Shown here: positions 1 to 8,447 of the stretch, in pieces
Numbering within the stretch: the stretch's first letter is position 1
Layout of the letters: each line of letters opens with the position of its first letter
Source: Nocardioides sp. InS609-2
GTDB taxonomy: Bacteria > Actinomycetota > Actinomycetes > Propionibacteriales > Nocardioidaceae
Direction of reading: 5' to 3'
Assembly (NCBI RefSeq): GCF_023208195.1
Contig: NZ_CP060034.1
Span: 2,170,001 to 2,234,000 of the forward strand
Length of the DNA stretch: 64,000 bases
Translations under genes and position numbers: made by a program
The notes under the pieces: generated by a model
Told to the model about the DNA's origin: nothing
The model's input: the letters and a program-made list of their open reading frames with translations, nothing else
Database searches by the model: none

Positions 1-164
1 TCGGCGAACGAGACCCCGGCGGCCGACGCGACCGCCGCCAGTACGGTCGTGGCGACCGAGGCGACGACGGCCACGGCGACGCCGTGCTTCCAGACCGGCT
101 GCCGCTCGGAAGTGGACGCCGGCGCGGTGGTGGTGACGTGGGTGGGGACCTGCGGGTGATGGAC
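1..164 (-). pseudogene. DUF6069-like membrane protein, N-terminal fragment
   Basis: The minus-strand frame reads TTTAPASTSERQPVWKHG, then a hydrophobic Ala/Val segment ending AAGVSFA. This is the typical N-terminus and first membrane helix of DUF6069 proteins, small four-helix membrane proteins of unknown function. The gene runs off the left edge. No ATG, GTG or TTG in this frame is suitably placed; the ATG at 166 is in another frame. The start may therefore be lost or the 5' end frameshifted. An intact relative lies at 55965-56369. Family assignment is by pattern only. Confidence 0.4.
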
Positions 165-284
165 ATGTCGGGCTCCGTTTCCTCGGCTGGCCGCCCGGTG
201 CGACCCGCATATACCCCCTCCACGAACGGGCGGGTCCCGATCCGACAGGTCGCGAGACGAAACGTTCAACGGGTCGACGCGCGG

Positions 285-515
285 TCACGCAGTTCTGGGG
301 CGGGTCGGGGGCGAGTCCCGGCGGCGCCCGGCGCAACCGGTCCCGTCGGCGATGCCCTGGACGAAGTCGTGGCGGAGCCCGCACAAGAGCGTCCGGTGCT
401 TCTGCGCCAGGGCATCGAACGGGCAGTTCCCTAGGAGGAACCCGATCGCAAAGTTGCTGTGGCAGGTTGTCGTATCGGTGGGATGCCGTTCGTGGTGATG
501 GTGGAAGGCGGTCAT
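285..515 (-). pseudogene. C-terminal remnant of an HTH transcriptional regulator
   Basis: The translated residues GNCPFDALAQKHRTLLCGL match the cysteine-containing C-terminal segment of a family of ArsR/DeoR-like winged-helix regulators, whose usual form is NCPF-x-ALA-x5-LVCGMN followed by 'LL-GLL'. The N-terminal DNA-binding half is absent: upstream on the minus strand there is only a short His-rich stretch. This looks like the tail of a decayed regulator next to the YciI gene. An unrelated spurious ORF cannot be excluded, but the Cys/His pattern argues against it. Confidence 0.45.
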
Positions 516-546
516 CGGGACCGCCCCGAAACTGAGGAGAACTGAG

Positions 547-909
547 ATGACGCACTACCTGCTGACCGTGCACGGCCCCGCCGAGATGAACGAGTTCGGC
601 AACTATGGCTCCAAGGAGGAGATGGAGGAGGCGTTCGCCGCGACCGGCGCCTTCAACGACAAGTTGCACGCCGATGGCTACTGGGTCTTCGCCGGTGGAC
701 TCCAGCCGGCGTCGACGGCGACCGTCGTCGACGGCCAGAGCGAGACTCCGGTGATGACCGACGGCCCTTACCTCGAGACCAAGGAGCTCATCGGGGGCTT
801 CTGGGTGATCGACGCGCCCGACCTCGACGTGGCGCTCAAGCTCGCGGCCGAGGGGTCCAAGGCGTGCCGGGGCAAGGTCGAGGTCCGTCCGTTCGACGGC
901 CTCGCCTGA
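547..909 (+). CDS. YciI/YCII-related domain protein
   Basis: This 120-residue protein belongs to the YCII (DGPF-type) family: small dimeric alpha/beta proteins, often encoded beside ECF sigma factors, with no settled enzymatic role. Visible hallmarks are the MTHYLLTVHGP start, a central DGPYLETKELIGGFWV stretch (the DGP-motif segment) and a C-terminal strand ending VEVRPF. GAGGAGAACTGAG just upstream of the ATG is a good ribosome site. The length is normal. The following sequence encodes only a remnant of the sigma factor that usually accompanies this gene, so the pair has been broken. Confidence 0.88.
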   Translation: MTHYLLTVHGPAEMNEFGNYGSKEEMEEAFAATGAFNDKLHADGYWVFAGGLQPASTATVVDGQSETPVMTDGPYLETKELIGGFWVIDAPDLDVALKLAAEGSKACRGKVEVRPFDGLA

Positions 910-933
910 GCCGGCCCGACCGACGACTGATCG

Positions 934-1179
934 ATGCTGGGCAGAACGGCGGCCGTCCAGCGGATCTTCCGCGAGGAGCACGGCCGCCCGATCGCCTCGC
1001 TCGTGGCCGCGCTGCAGAAGTGGCCGGAGTCCGGCATACCCCCAACCCCGGCGGCTGACGACCCGTCGCCGCGGCCGGGCCTGAGAACGGATTGGCGTCG
1101 TATCCGACCGGGTTTCGCCTTCCTCCAGGCATGCATCGCCGGCCGCGCGACGCGCGCCAGCAGCCGGCGCTACCACTAG
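934..1179 (+). pseudogene. ECF/SigJ-type sigma factor remnant
   Basis: Residues AVQRIFREEHGRPIASLV match the N-terminus of the sigma factors normally encoded after YCII genes (usual form AVERVFREEHGRAVASLV). The frame then jumps directly to ALQKWPESGIPPTPA, which in intact proteins lies about 15-20 residues further on. After this it runs into unrelated Arg-rich sequence and stops at 1179. Regions 2 to 4 are missing. An internal deletion plus loss of about 85% of the gene is the simplest reading. Confidence 0.6.
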
Positions 1180-1227
1180 CGGTGGCCGAGCCCGCAGGGA
1201 AACGGGCTCGGTCGAGGTAGACGGTCG

Positions 1228-1830
1228 TCAAGCCATCTCGGGGACGTGCAGGTGCGCGTAAGCGAGGTCGAACTCGTGCACGTCGACGATCTTGCCGCCT
1301 GCGTCGCTCGCGGCCCGGCGGCGCATGTCGTCGGCCGAGACGCGGCTAGCTTCCATCGCGTCGCGCGTCTCCCAGGCCGTGGTGGCGCAGCCCAAGCCGG
1401 CCGACTGGTTCACCAGCAGACTGGCGCTGCAGAATCCAGGGGTCTGCTCGAGCTCGGGAAGGATCCCGATCCGGAACGTCTCTGTCATGGCATCGAGGTC
1501 ACCCTGCAGCCAGCTGACTCGGCAGCATTCGCCGTGATGGGTGCGGTGCATGACGGCGATCTCCCACTCGTCCATCTCCACGGAGCCGCCGAGGATCTCG
1601 CGCCCGCGCTCGCGGATCGGGCGAAGTTGCTCGTCGCTGGCGCGCATGGCGGCCTCGCTCTCCCATGAACTGGTTGCGATGCAATGCCCGGTCTCGCGGT
1701 CGACCAGCATCGAGAGGCCTCGACAGCCCTCGATCTTTTCGAGCATGGGTGAAGCCTCGTTCTTGACGAACGCAGTGCCCGCATCGATGTTGGCGGGCCT
1801 TCCGTGGAATGTGGTGGAACGTGCGTACAC
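1228..1830 (-). CDS. Tandem ABM-like (dimeric alpha/beta barrel) protein
   Basis: This protein has 200 residues and starts at GTG 1830, where AGAGGAG sits 5-6 bases upstream; the open frame extends further but without such a site. Two similar halves are visible. Each has a strand ending in a 'G-x-x-x-x-L-V' segment (CRGLSMLVDRETG and FCSASLLVNQSAG), followed by 'SSWESEAAM' or 'TAWETRDAM' and a helix. This is the layout of two fused antibiotic-biosynthesis-monooxygenase or stress-response barrel domains. No substrate can be inferred. It may be a heme- or quinone-related oxygenase or simply a small-molecule-binding protein. Confidence 0.6.
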   Translation of the reverse strand: MYARSTTFHGRPANIDAGTAFVKNEASPMLEKIEGCRGLSMLVDRETGHCIATSSWESEAAMRASDEQLRPIRERGREILGGSVEMDEWEIAVMHRTHHGECCRVSWLQGDLDAMTETFRIGILPELEQTPGFCSASLLVNQSAGLGCATTAWETRDAMEASRVSADDMRRRAASDAGGKIVDVHEFDLAYAHLHVPEMA

Positions 1831-2283
1831 GGCCCACTCCTCTCTGGGACGGGACAGTGCCCGGTCCGGCACCGCCGGTTGATCCCTGCTTACTCCTCTG
1901 AGCGCGAAGACGCTAGACCCTGCTCTTCGGTCTCTTAAACCTGTCGGGGCAGCGCGCACCGGCTCAGCTCGCCGACGTGCGCGGGACGGCGCGGAGCGCA
2001 CGAGCTCGCGGCTTGGTTGATGCACGTCCTCGAGCGCGGGGCCCGCGACAGAGGCGGATGGCTTCGGACGAAGGCGAGCGCTCCGAGAAGGCTTAGTAGG
2101 TTGATGAACTCGCCGCCCGAGCATGGGTTCCGCCACCGACACCCAGTGTCCATGGGCTCGTTCGTGCGCGGCTGGATCAACTTCGAGTTCACCGTGTATC
2201 GCGGCGGCAAGACGCTTCCGGCAGCAGCCGAGGCGGATGGCGTTGCCTGGCAGGCGCGGTGATGGTCGGCCGGTGGAGCGGCG
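1831..2283. other. Intergenic stretch, no gene recognised
   Basis: The open frames across this 450-base stretch are Arg/Ala/Pro-rich and resemble no family. The segment lies between two minus-strand genes and presumably contains the promoter of the downstream gene at 1228-1830 and the 3' flank of the hydrolase's neighbourhood. No terminator hairpin or operator was convincing. Confidence 0.4.
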
Positions 2284-2985
2284 CTACCGACTGGACTGAT
2301 CGGCGAGCCAAGAGGCGATGGTCGGCAGGACCAGGTCGAGCCGGTCGAGCATTCCGGTGTGGTCGAGCCCGGGCATGACGTCGTACTCGACGCCACGTGA
2401 GGCCAGGTCGCGCCCCAGTTCGTCAGGGGACAGGAGTGAGGACAAGACCGCGTCCCGCTCGCCCCACCAGGCTCTGACCGGGCAGTCGACCTCGGCCAGC
2501 GCTGCGTGGGGCAGTCGTCCGACGTCGTCCCAGAACGCGACCGCGGCTTCGGGGTCGTAGGCCGCCATCAGCTCCGCCCAAGCCTCCGGGTCTTGGCGCG
2601 CAGCTGCGTTGCGCCCGCGCGCCCGTTCCGCCATGTCGGTGAGGTCGGCGGTGAGCGGGAAACCGCCACAGGCGACGGCGGAAACGCGCGGGTTGCCGAC
2701 GGCCAGCCGCGCGGCCATCGCACCGCTCATGGAGTACCCGAACGTGGCATAGCGCCCAATCTCGAGGTGATCCAGAACGCGCCGGATGTCAGCGACGAAT
2801 CGTGGCCCGCGATATGAGCCCGGCCGAGCGCTCGGCCCGAAGCCCTGTGGTGCCACAATCACCATCCGGAACCGGTCAGTCAGCGCTGACAGGTTCATCT
2901 CGGTCCAGTCGACGTTGAGTCTCGGCACCACCACCGCCGGACCATCGCCCGCCTCCGACCACCAGATCCCGTCCAGCTGCGCCAC
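2284..2985 (-). CDS. Alpha/beta hydrolase
   Basis: This 233-residue protein has an alpha/beta-hydrolase fold. The nucleophile elbow is GYSMSG (Ser near residue 95), preceded by an 'R-F-V-A-D-I-R-R-V-L-D-H-L' helix typical of the family. An oxyanion-region 'VVVPRLNVDW' strand lies near the N-terminus. The late DHTGMLDR supplies the catalytic His, and the Asp is probably in the 'WWGERDAVLS' segment. It has no signal peptide, so it is cytosolic. The substrate is unknown. Its upstream side is the insertion point of the IS1380 cluster, so its original promoter region may have been altered. Confidence 0.8.
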   Translation of the reverse strand: MAQLDGIWWSEAGDGPAVVVPRLNVDWTEMNLSALTDRFRMVIVAPQGFGPSARPGSYRGPRFVADIRRVLDHLEIGRYATFGYSMSGAMAARLAVGNPRVSAVACGGFPLTADLTDMAERARGRNAAARQDPEAWAELMAAYDPEAAVAFWDDVGRLPHAALAEVDCPVRAWWGERDAVLSSLLSPDELGRDLASRGVEYDVMPGLDHTGMLDRLDLVLPTIASWLADQSSR

Positions 2986-3246
2986 CGGTCCAACCTAACG
3001 CCGTCGCGAATCGCGGCCAGCCGATGGGAGGGCCGACGGCGCGTGTCGCGGCGAGATGACGCAGGCGCTCAGGCGGCCGATGACCGAGCAGACGTTCATG
3101 CCTTAGCCTCGATCCACCGATGGGCAGGGGCTGAGCGTCCGCGGTCGCTGAGGCGGGGTCTTCGAGTGTGTGGGCGTGGCCGACCGTCTGGCCTCGCTGC
3201 CAGGTTGTTCCGGGTTGGTCGTTGTGCCGGTGTCGGCTGGGGGTGG

Positions 3247-4656
3247 TCAGGTCGTCGGTGCCGGTGGTGGTCCGCAGGCCCGGGTGAACAGGTCGCTCCA
3301 GGCGGTCTCCCAGGGCCATCCGGTCGGGAGGTGCAGAGTCACTCTTCGTGCCGAGGAGGCGACCCGGGCGGGCACGGCGATCAGCTTGCGGCGGATGGTC
3401 GCGGTGGTGGCTTTGGCGAGTCCCGGGCCGGTGATGGTCGCGGCTGCTCTGGTCAGGTTGAACGCTATGACGGCCAGCACGAGCCAGGCGGCGTTCGCTG
3501 CGAACTTTCCCGATGGCAGATGCGCGAGGGCGGAGCCCTTGAGGTCGGAGTGGACCTGTTCGATGATCGCGTGGCCGCGGTGGGTCTTGTCCGCGGCCAC
3601 CGTGCCGGCCACGGCCGGGTCTGTGGTGGTGAAGAAGGCGTGGAAGCGCCAGGTGTCGAACAACGTCTCCTGACCATTCTTGGCGGACGTGTTGAGGTCG
3701 GGGATCCGGCGGACCACGAGCCGTCCGGTGACTTGGTCGGCTTTCTTCTTGGAAGTGAACGCGGTGAACGGAATCTCGGCGACCTCGGCGCGGGAGACCC
3801 ACGTGTTGGTGGGTTCATCGAAGACGGCGTCGGTGTACTCGATGGTGGTCCAGGCATCGTCACCGATGGTGGCGATCGCCGCCTTGACCTTGGGATCCAT
3901 TCGCACGGTGACCGAGATGTCGGCGCCACCGCGCAACGCCGCGTTGACCACCTCGGCGCCGTAGAACGCGGAGTCGGCTCGCAGCATCGGGCGCAGATCG
4001 GACTTGGCGGGCAGTTTGCTGGTGGTCTTCAACGCGTCGGCGACCAGGCGTTTCGCGCCCCGCGGTGAACCACATGATCCCTTCCGGAGCCGGTGGGCCA
4101 CGATCACCGGCGCGGACTGGCTCGTGGACACGACAGCGAGCAGCGCGTTGAGCCCACGCACGCCGGAGTAGCCGTAGCCAGAGCCCTGCTTGGCGTGCCC
4201 GTGGACCTCGACGATGGTGTCGTCGATGTCGATCATCACCCGCTCGCTGGTGTCAGGTGAGGTCACGATCAGCGGTGCCTGCTCGGCCAGCCCGGCCAAG
4301 AACCTCGAGGCGACAGCGTCGAGCTGGCGGACGTGGCCGAAGCTGAACGTGCGCAGGAACGAACCCAGCGTCGAGGGCGCGTAGGCGTTCGTGAACACCC
4401 GGCCCATCCCGCCGTGACGGAGCAGCGCCATGTCATCGATGCTGTCCGCGCCGGCGACCATCCCGGCGACCAGCGAGGACACCTTCAACCCCGCGTTCGC
4501 GCCCTTGTCGGTCGGCACAGTGAGGTGGGCTTGGGCCAGTTCCTGGAGTCCCGCGGATCGGGCCAGCGCGAGGACCGGGACCAGCCCGGCCGACGACACG
4601 AGATTGGGATCATCGAACACTGCCGACGTGGCACGGGGCGTGTGGCAAAGTTGCAT
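3247..4656 (-). CDS. IS1380-family transposase, copy A
   Basis: This 469-residue DDE transposase is of normal family length. Acidic motifs are seen in order: IDIDDTIVEVHG (first Asp, about residue 140), LRADSAFYG (second Asp, about 230) and IIEQVHSDLKGSALAHLPSG (Glu region, about 370). The ATG at 4656 follows a structured leader. The element has both ends and flanking CTTAG, so this copy looks intact and possibly active. Its C-terminus (WPWETAWSDLFTRACGPPPAPTT) is nearly the same as copy C and differs from copy B, so A and C are the closer pair. Confidence 0.93.
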   Translation of the reverse strand: MQLCHTPRATSAVFDDPNLVSSAGLVPVLALARSAGLQELAQAHLTVPTDKGANAGLKVSSLVAGMVAGADSIDDMALLRHGGMGRVFTNAYAPSTLGSFLRTFSFGHVRQLDAVASRFLAGLAEQAPLIVTSPDTSERVMIDIDDTIVEVHGHAKQGSGYGYSGVRGLNALLAVVSTSQSAPVIVAHRLRKGSCGSPRGAKRLVADALKTTSKLPAKSDLRPMLRADSAFYGAEVVNAALRGGADISVTVRMDPKVKAAIATIGDDAWTTIEYTDAVFDEPTNTWVSRAEVAEIPFTAFTSKKKADQVTGRLVVRRIPDLNTSAKNGQETLFDTWRFHAFFTTTDPAVAGTVAADKTHRGHAIIEQVHSDLKGSALAHLPSGKFAANAAWLVLAVIAFNLTRAAATITGPGLAKATTATIRRKLIAVPARVASSARRVTLHLPTGWPWETAWSDLFTRACGPPPAPTT

Positions 4657-4663
4657 CTACGAG

Positions 4664-4729
4664 ATGCCCTTCGTCTTGGTGAGAATTGGGACCCTGAAGA
4701 AGTCCGATTTTCCCAGCACGTAAGGGCAT
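4664..4729 (-). promoter_or_regulatory. Structured leader hairpin before IS1380 copy A transposase
   Basis: On the minus strand ATGCCCTT (4729-4722) pairs perfectly with AAGGGCAT (4671-4664). Partly pairing G/C-rich segments lie between them. The right arm is followed by CTCGTAG and then the ATG start. The same arrangement precedes copy B and, with changed but still pairing bases, the IS at 9750-11417. Such leaders in insertion sequences usually limit transposase translation from read-through transcripts; that role here is inference. Confidence 0.55.
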
Positions 4730-4920
4730 TCTCACTTCACGACGCGCTCACAACCTCAAGCTCATCGGTGGATCGAGGCTTAGCCTCGATCCACCGATCG
4801 GCTGTGAGGGAGTCAGTCGGCGGTGTTGACGGCGGCTGCGCAGATTCTGGGCGTGGCTGAACGCCGACCTCGCTGCCGGGTTGTCCTTGGGGTCCTTGGT
4901 CGTGCCGGTGTCGGCGGTGG

Positions 4921-6330
4921 TCAGTTGGCCGCGGTCAACGGCGGGCCGTGGCTGTGGGCGAAGAGTTGTAGCCAGGCGTCCTGCCAGGGCCACGCGGTCG
5001 GTAGGTGCAGGGTGACCCGTCGGGCCGAGGATGCGATCCGGGCGGGGACTGCGATCAGCTTGCGGCGGATCGTGGCGGTGGTCGCTTTGGCCAATGCGGG
5101 GCCGGCGAGGGTGGCGGCGGCGCGTGTCAGGTTGAACGCCATCGCGGCCAGGACGAGCCAGGCGGCGTTGGCGTTGAACTTCCCAGACGGCAGGTGTGCC
5201 AACGCGGATGCTTTGAGGTCGGCGTGGACTTGTTCGATGATCGCGTGGCCGCGGTGGGTCTTGTCCGCGGCCACGGTGTCGGCCACCTCGGGGTCGGTGG
5301 TGGTGAAGAACGCGTGGAAGCGCCAGGTGTCGAACAGTGTGTCCTGACCATTCTTGGCGCCGGGGTTGAGGTCGGGGATGCGGCGGACCACGAGCCGACC
5401 GGGGACCTGATCGGCCATCTTCTTCGAGGTGAACGCGGTGAAGACGACCTCGGCGACCTCGGCGCGGGAGACCCACGTGCTGGTGGTTTCGTCGAAGACG
5501 GCGTCGGTGTACTCGATGGGGGTCCAGGCGTCGTCGGGGATCGAAGAGATGCTGGCTTTGACACGCTTGTCCAGGCGCACGGTGACCGAGACGTCGGCGC
5601 CACCACGCAGGACGGCGTTGACGATTTCCGCGCCGTAGAACGCGGAGTCGGCTCGCACCAGCGGCCGCGGGTTGGACCCGGACGACGACTGCTTGGCGGT
5701 CTTCAACGCGTCGGCGACCAACCGTTTCGCGCCCCGCGGTGAGCCGCACGAGCCCTTCCGGAGTCGTTGGGCCGCGATCACCGGTGCCGAGGTCTTCGTG
5801 CTCACGGTGGCGAGCAGGGCGTTGAGGCCGCGCACACCGGAGTAGCCGTAGCCCGAGCCCTGCTTGGCATAGCCGTGGACCTCGATGATGGTGTCGTCGA
5901 TATCGATCATCACCCGCTCCTGCACCGCGTCGCTGACCTGAACCAGCGGTGTCTGGGCAGCAAGTCGGCCCAGAAACCGGGACGCGACCGCGTCGAGTTG
6001 GCGGACGTGACCGAAGCTGAACGCGCGCAGGAACGAACCCAGCGTCGATGGCGCGTAGGCACCTACGAACACCCGGCCCGTTCCGCCATGGCGCAGCAGC
6101 GCCATGTCATCGATGGAGTCCGCCCCGGCGACCATCCCCGCGACCAGCGAGGACACCTTCAACCCGGCGTTCGCGCCCTTGTCGGTCGGCACGCTCAGAT
6201 GCTTCTGGGCGAGCTCTTGGAGTCCTGCGGACCGGGCCAGAGCGAGGACTGGGACCAGCCCGGCCGACGACACGAGATTCGGATCGTCGAACACCGCTGA
6301 GGTCGCGGCCGACGTGTGGCAAAGTTGCAT
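4921..6330 (-). CDS. IS1380-family transposase, copy B
   Basis: This 469-residue transposase is collinear with copy A over its whole length, with the same acidic motifs (IDIDDTIIEVHG, VRADSAFYG, IIEQVHADLKASALAHLPSG). It differs at many positions, most at the C-terminus (WPWQDAWLQLFAHSHGPPL), so it is a separate subtype, not a recent duplicate of A. The reading frame is intact although the element has lost one end. It could still supply transposase in trans. Confidence 0.9.
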   Translation of the reverse strand: MQLCHTSAATSAVFDDPNLVSSAGLVPVLALARSAGLQELAQKHLSVPTDKGANAGLKVSSLVAGMVAGADSIDDMALLRHGGTGRVFVGAYAPSTLGSFLRAFSFGHVRQLDAVASRFLGRLAAQTPLVQVSDAVQERVMIDIDDTIIEVHGYAKQGSGYGYSGVRGLNALLATVSTKTSAPVIAAQRLRKGSCGSPRGAKRLVADALKTAKQSSSGSNPRPLVRADSAFYGAEIVNAVLRGGADVSVTVRLDKRVKASISSIPDDAWTPIEYTDAVFDETTSTWVSRAEVAEVVFTAFTSKKMADQVPGRLVVRRIPDLNPGAKNGQDTLFDTWRFHAFFTTTDPEVADTVAADKTHRGHAIIEQVHADLKASALAHLPSGKFNANAAWLVLAAMAFNLTRAAATLAGPALAKATTATIRRKLIAVPARIASSARRVTLHLPTAWPWQDAWLQLFAHSHGPPLTAAN

Positions 6331-6337
6331 CTACGAG

Positions 6338-6402
6338 ATGCCCTTCGTCTTGGTGAAATTGGGACCCTGAAGAAGTCCGATTTTCCCAGCACGTAAGGGC
6401 AT
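6338..6402 (-). promoter_or_regulatory. Structured leader hairpin before IS1380 copy B transposase
   Basis: The arms are AAGGGCAT at 6395-6402 and ATGCCCTT at 6338-6345, placed and sequenced as in copy A, with CTCGTAG and then the ATG downstream on the minus strand. The B/C junction lies within about ten bases of the outer arm. Confidence 0.55.
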
Positions 6403-6406
6403 TCTC

Positions 6407-7864
6407 ACGCTGGCCCGATCCGCAGGACTCCACGAGCTCGCCCAACAGCACCTCACTGTGCCGACCGACAAGGGCGCCAATGCTGGGTTGAAGGTGCCCT
6501 CCCTGGTCGCCGGGATGGTCGCCGGCGCGGACAGCATCGATGACATGGCCCTGCTCCGCCATGGCGGAATGGGCCGGGTGTTCGTAGGTGCCTACGCGCC
6601 ATCGACGCTGGGTTCGTTCCTACGCGCGTTCAGCTTCGGTCACGTCCGCCAGCTCGACGCGGTCGCCTCGAGGTTCTTGGCCCGGCTGGCCGAGCAGGCA
6701 CCGCTGATCGCGACCTCAACTGACACCCGCGAGCGGGTGATGATCGACATCGACGACACCATCATCGAGGTCCACGGCTACGCCAAGCAGGGCTCGGGCT
6801 ACGGCTACTCCGGCGTCCGGGGGCTCAACGCCCTCCTCGCCACCGCGAGCACGAAGACCTCGGCGCCGGTGATCGTGGCCCAGCGGCTCCGGAAGGGCTC
6901 GTGTGGTTCACCGCGGGGCGCGAAACGGCTGGTCGCTGACGCGTTGAAGACCACCAGCAAACTGCCCGCTGAGTCCGATCTGCGCCCGTTGGTGCGCGCC
7001 GACTCCGCGTTCTACGGCGCCGAGGTCGTCAACGCCGTCCTGCGTGGTGGCGCCGATGTCTCGGTCACCGTGCGAATGGATCCCAAGGTCAAGGCGGCGA
7101 TCGCCACCATCGGTGACCGGGCGTGGACCCCCATCGCCTACACCGACGCCGTCTTCGATGAACCCACCGGCACGTGGGTCTCCCGCGCCGAGGTCGCCGA
7201 GATTGCGTTCACCGCGTTCACTTCCAAGAAGAAGGCCGATCAGGTCACCGGACGGCTCGTGGTCCGCAGGATCCCCGACCTCAACCCGAGCGCCAAGAAC
7301 GGACAGGAGACGTTGTTCGACACCTGGCGCTTCCACGCCTTCTTCACCACCACAGACCCGAACACTGCTGACACCGTGGCCGCGGACAAGACCCACCGCG
7401 CTCACGCGATCATCGAACAGGTCCACGCCGACCTGAAGCACGCAGCGCTGGCGCACCTGCCCTCGGGCAAGTTCACTGCGAACGCGGCCTGGCTCGTGCT
7501 GGCTGTGATGGCGTTCAACCTGACCCGAGCAGCCGCGACCATCACTGGCCCGGGACTCGCCAAGGCCACCACCGCGACCATCCGCCGCAAGCTGATCGCC
7601 GTGCCCGCCCGAGTCGCGTCATCGGCACGAAGAGTGACGCTGCACCTCCCGACCGGATGGCCCTGGGAGACCGCCTGGACTGACCTGTTCAACCGGGCCT
7701 GCGGACCACCACCCGCACCGACGACCTGACCCCCGCCGCCACCGGCACGAGGACCAACCTGGAACGACCTGGCAGCGAGGCCAGACGGCCGGCCACGCCC
7801 ACACACTCGAGGACTCCGCGTCAGCGACCGCGGACGCTCAGCCCTGCCCATCGGTGGATCGAGG
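6407..7864 (+). pseudogene. IS1380-family copy C, 5'-truncated transposase
   Basis: Homology to copy A begins at codon ACG 6407 (TLARSAGLHELAQQHL), corresponding to about residue 29 of the intact protein. The open frame with a usable start is GTG 6458 to 7729 (423 residues). The first segment of the transposase, its leader and the left inverted repeat are missing. All three acidic motifs are present, and the right end ATCGGTGGATCGAGG followed by CTTAG is intact. It is closest to copy A. The inverted A/C pair forms long inverted repeats, which favour rearrangement. Confidence 0.85.
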
Positions 7865-7976
7865 CTTAGCTCCTGAGATTCGGGTCAAGTGAGGTTGAGC
7901 GGTGCCAAGCAACCATATGGGCCGAGAAATCGGCTCGGACTGGTTGCTCAGCCACCGCCCAATCGCGGGAGGTGCG

Positions 7977-8438
7977 TCACGCGAGGTGGTTGCCCAGCGC
8001 GTCGAGCAGTCCCCGGCTGCCTTCCTCGCGGTTCGGGCCGTCGGGCCAGAACTGGTCGAGGAAGACGCCGTGCTCGACGTGCGTGAACCGGGTGCCCTCG
8101 TCGATCGGCTCGAACTCGAACGACGCCACCGACGTCGACATGTGGACCCCGTCGAGCCACATGTCGTAGGTCGTGACGATGCGGACGTGCTCGACTATGT
8201 CGGTGTAGGTGGCCTCGTACCGCGAGACCGGACCGTCGTGAAACGTGCCCTCGGCGACGTCGCGTCCGCCGACGCGGAAGTCGAACGCCCACTCGCCGGG
8301 CTCAAAGGTGTCGCCGGCGCCGAACCAGTCCAGCTTCTGGTCCTCCTCGGCGAACGCGGCCCAGACGCGGTCGGGGGGAACGGGGTAGTCGCGGGTCAGG
8401 GTGAACCCGGCGCGGGCGAGGCGGCGTTCGGTCGTCAT
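7977..8438 (-). CDS. SRPBCC (AHSA1-like) domain protein
   Basis: This 153-residue protein is of the activator-of-Hsp90-ATPase-like SRPBCC group, a helix-grip fold with a hydrophobic cavity. Family signs are the N-terminal 'F-T-L-T-R-D-Y-P-V-P-P-D-R-V-W-A-A-F' and the C-terminal helix 'GSRGLLDALGNHLA'. In actinomycetes such proteins are commonly co-encoded with an ArsR regulator and RibD-like reductases, as here. It is the last gene of a three-gene minus-strand operon, nine bases after the preceding stop. Ligand and function are unknown. Confidence 0.85.
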   Translation of the reverse strand: MTTERRLARAGFTLTRDYPVPPDRVWAAFAEEDQKLDWFGAGDTFEPGEWAFDFRVGGRDVAEGTFHDGPVSRYEATYTDIVEHVRIVTTYDMWLDGVHMSTSVASFEFEPIDEGTRFTHVEHGVFLDQFWPDGPNREEGSRGLLDALGNHLA

Positions 8439-8447
8439 GTGTAGGTC

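Larger units (their letters stand above)
4784..6406 (-). mobile_element. IS1380-family copy B, promoter-side end lost
   Basis: The left end begins CCTCGATCCACCGATCGGCTG directly after the shared CTTAG. At the other side the leader sequence runs to about 6406 and then fuses to internal codons of copy C. The roughly 45 bases that in copy A lead from this point to the right inverted repeat are missing. Copy B therefore cannot transpose alone with its own two ends. Confidence 0.8.
3107..7864. mobile_element. Cluster of three IS1380-family copies
   Basis: Three related elements lie side by side: copy A (3107-4778), copy B (4784 to about 6406) and copy C (about 6407-7864). The same 5-bp sequence CTTAG occurs at the left border (3102-3106), between A and B (4779-4783) and at the right border (7865-7869). 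Terminal inverted repeats begin CCTCGATCCACCGAT and end ATCGGTGGATCGAGG. A and B are transcribed leftward and C rightward. The B/C junction has lost both internal ends, so the cluster now resembles a composite unit bounded by good ends and matching CTTAG repeats. Confidence 0.85.
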
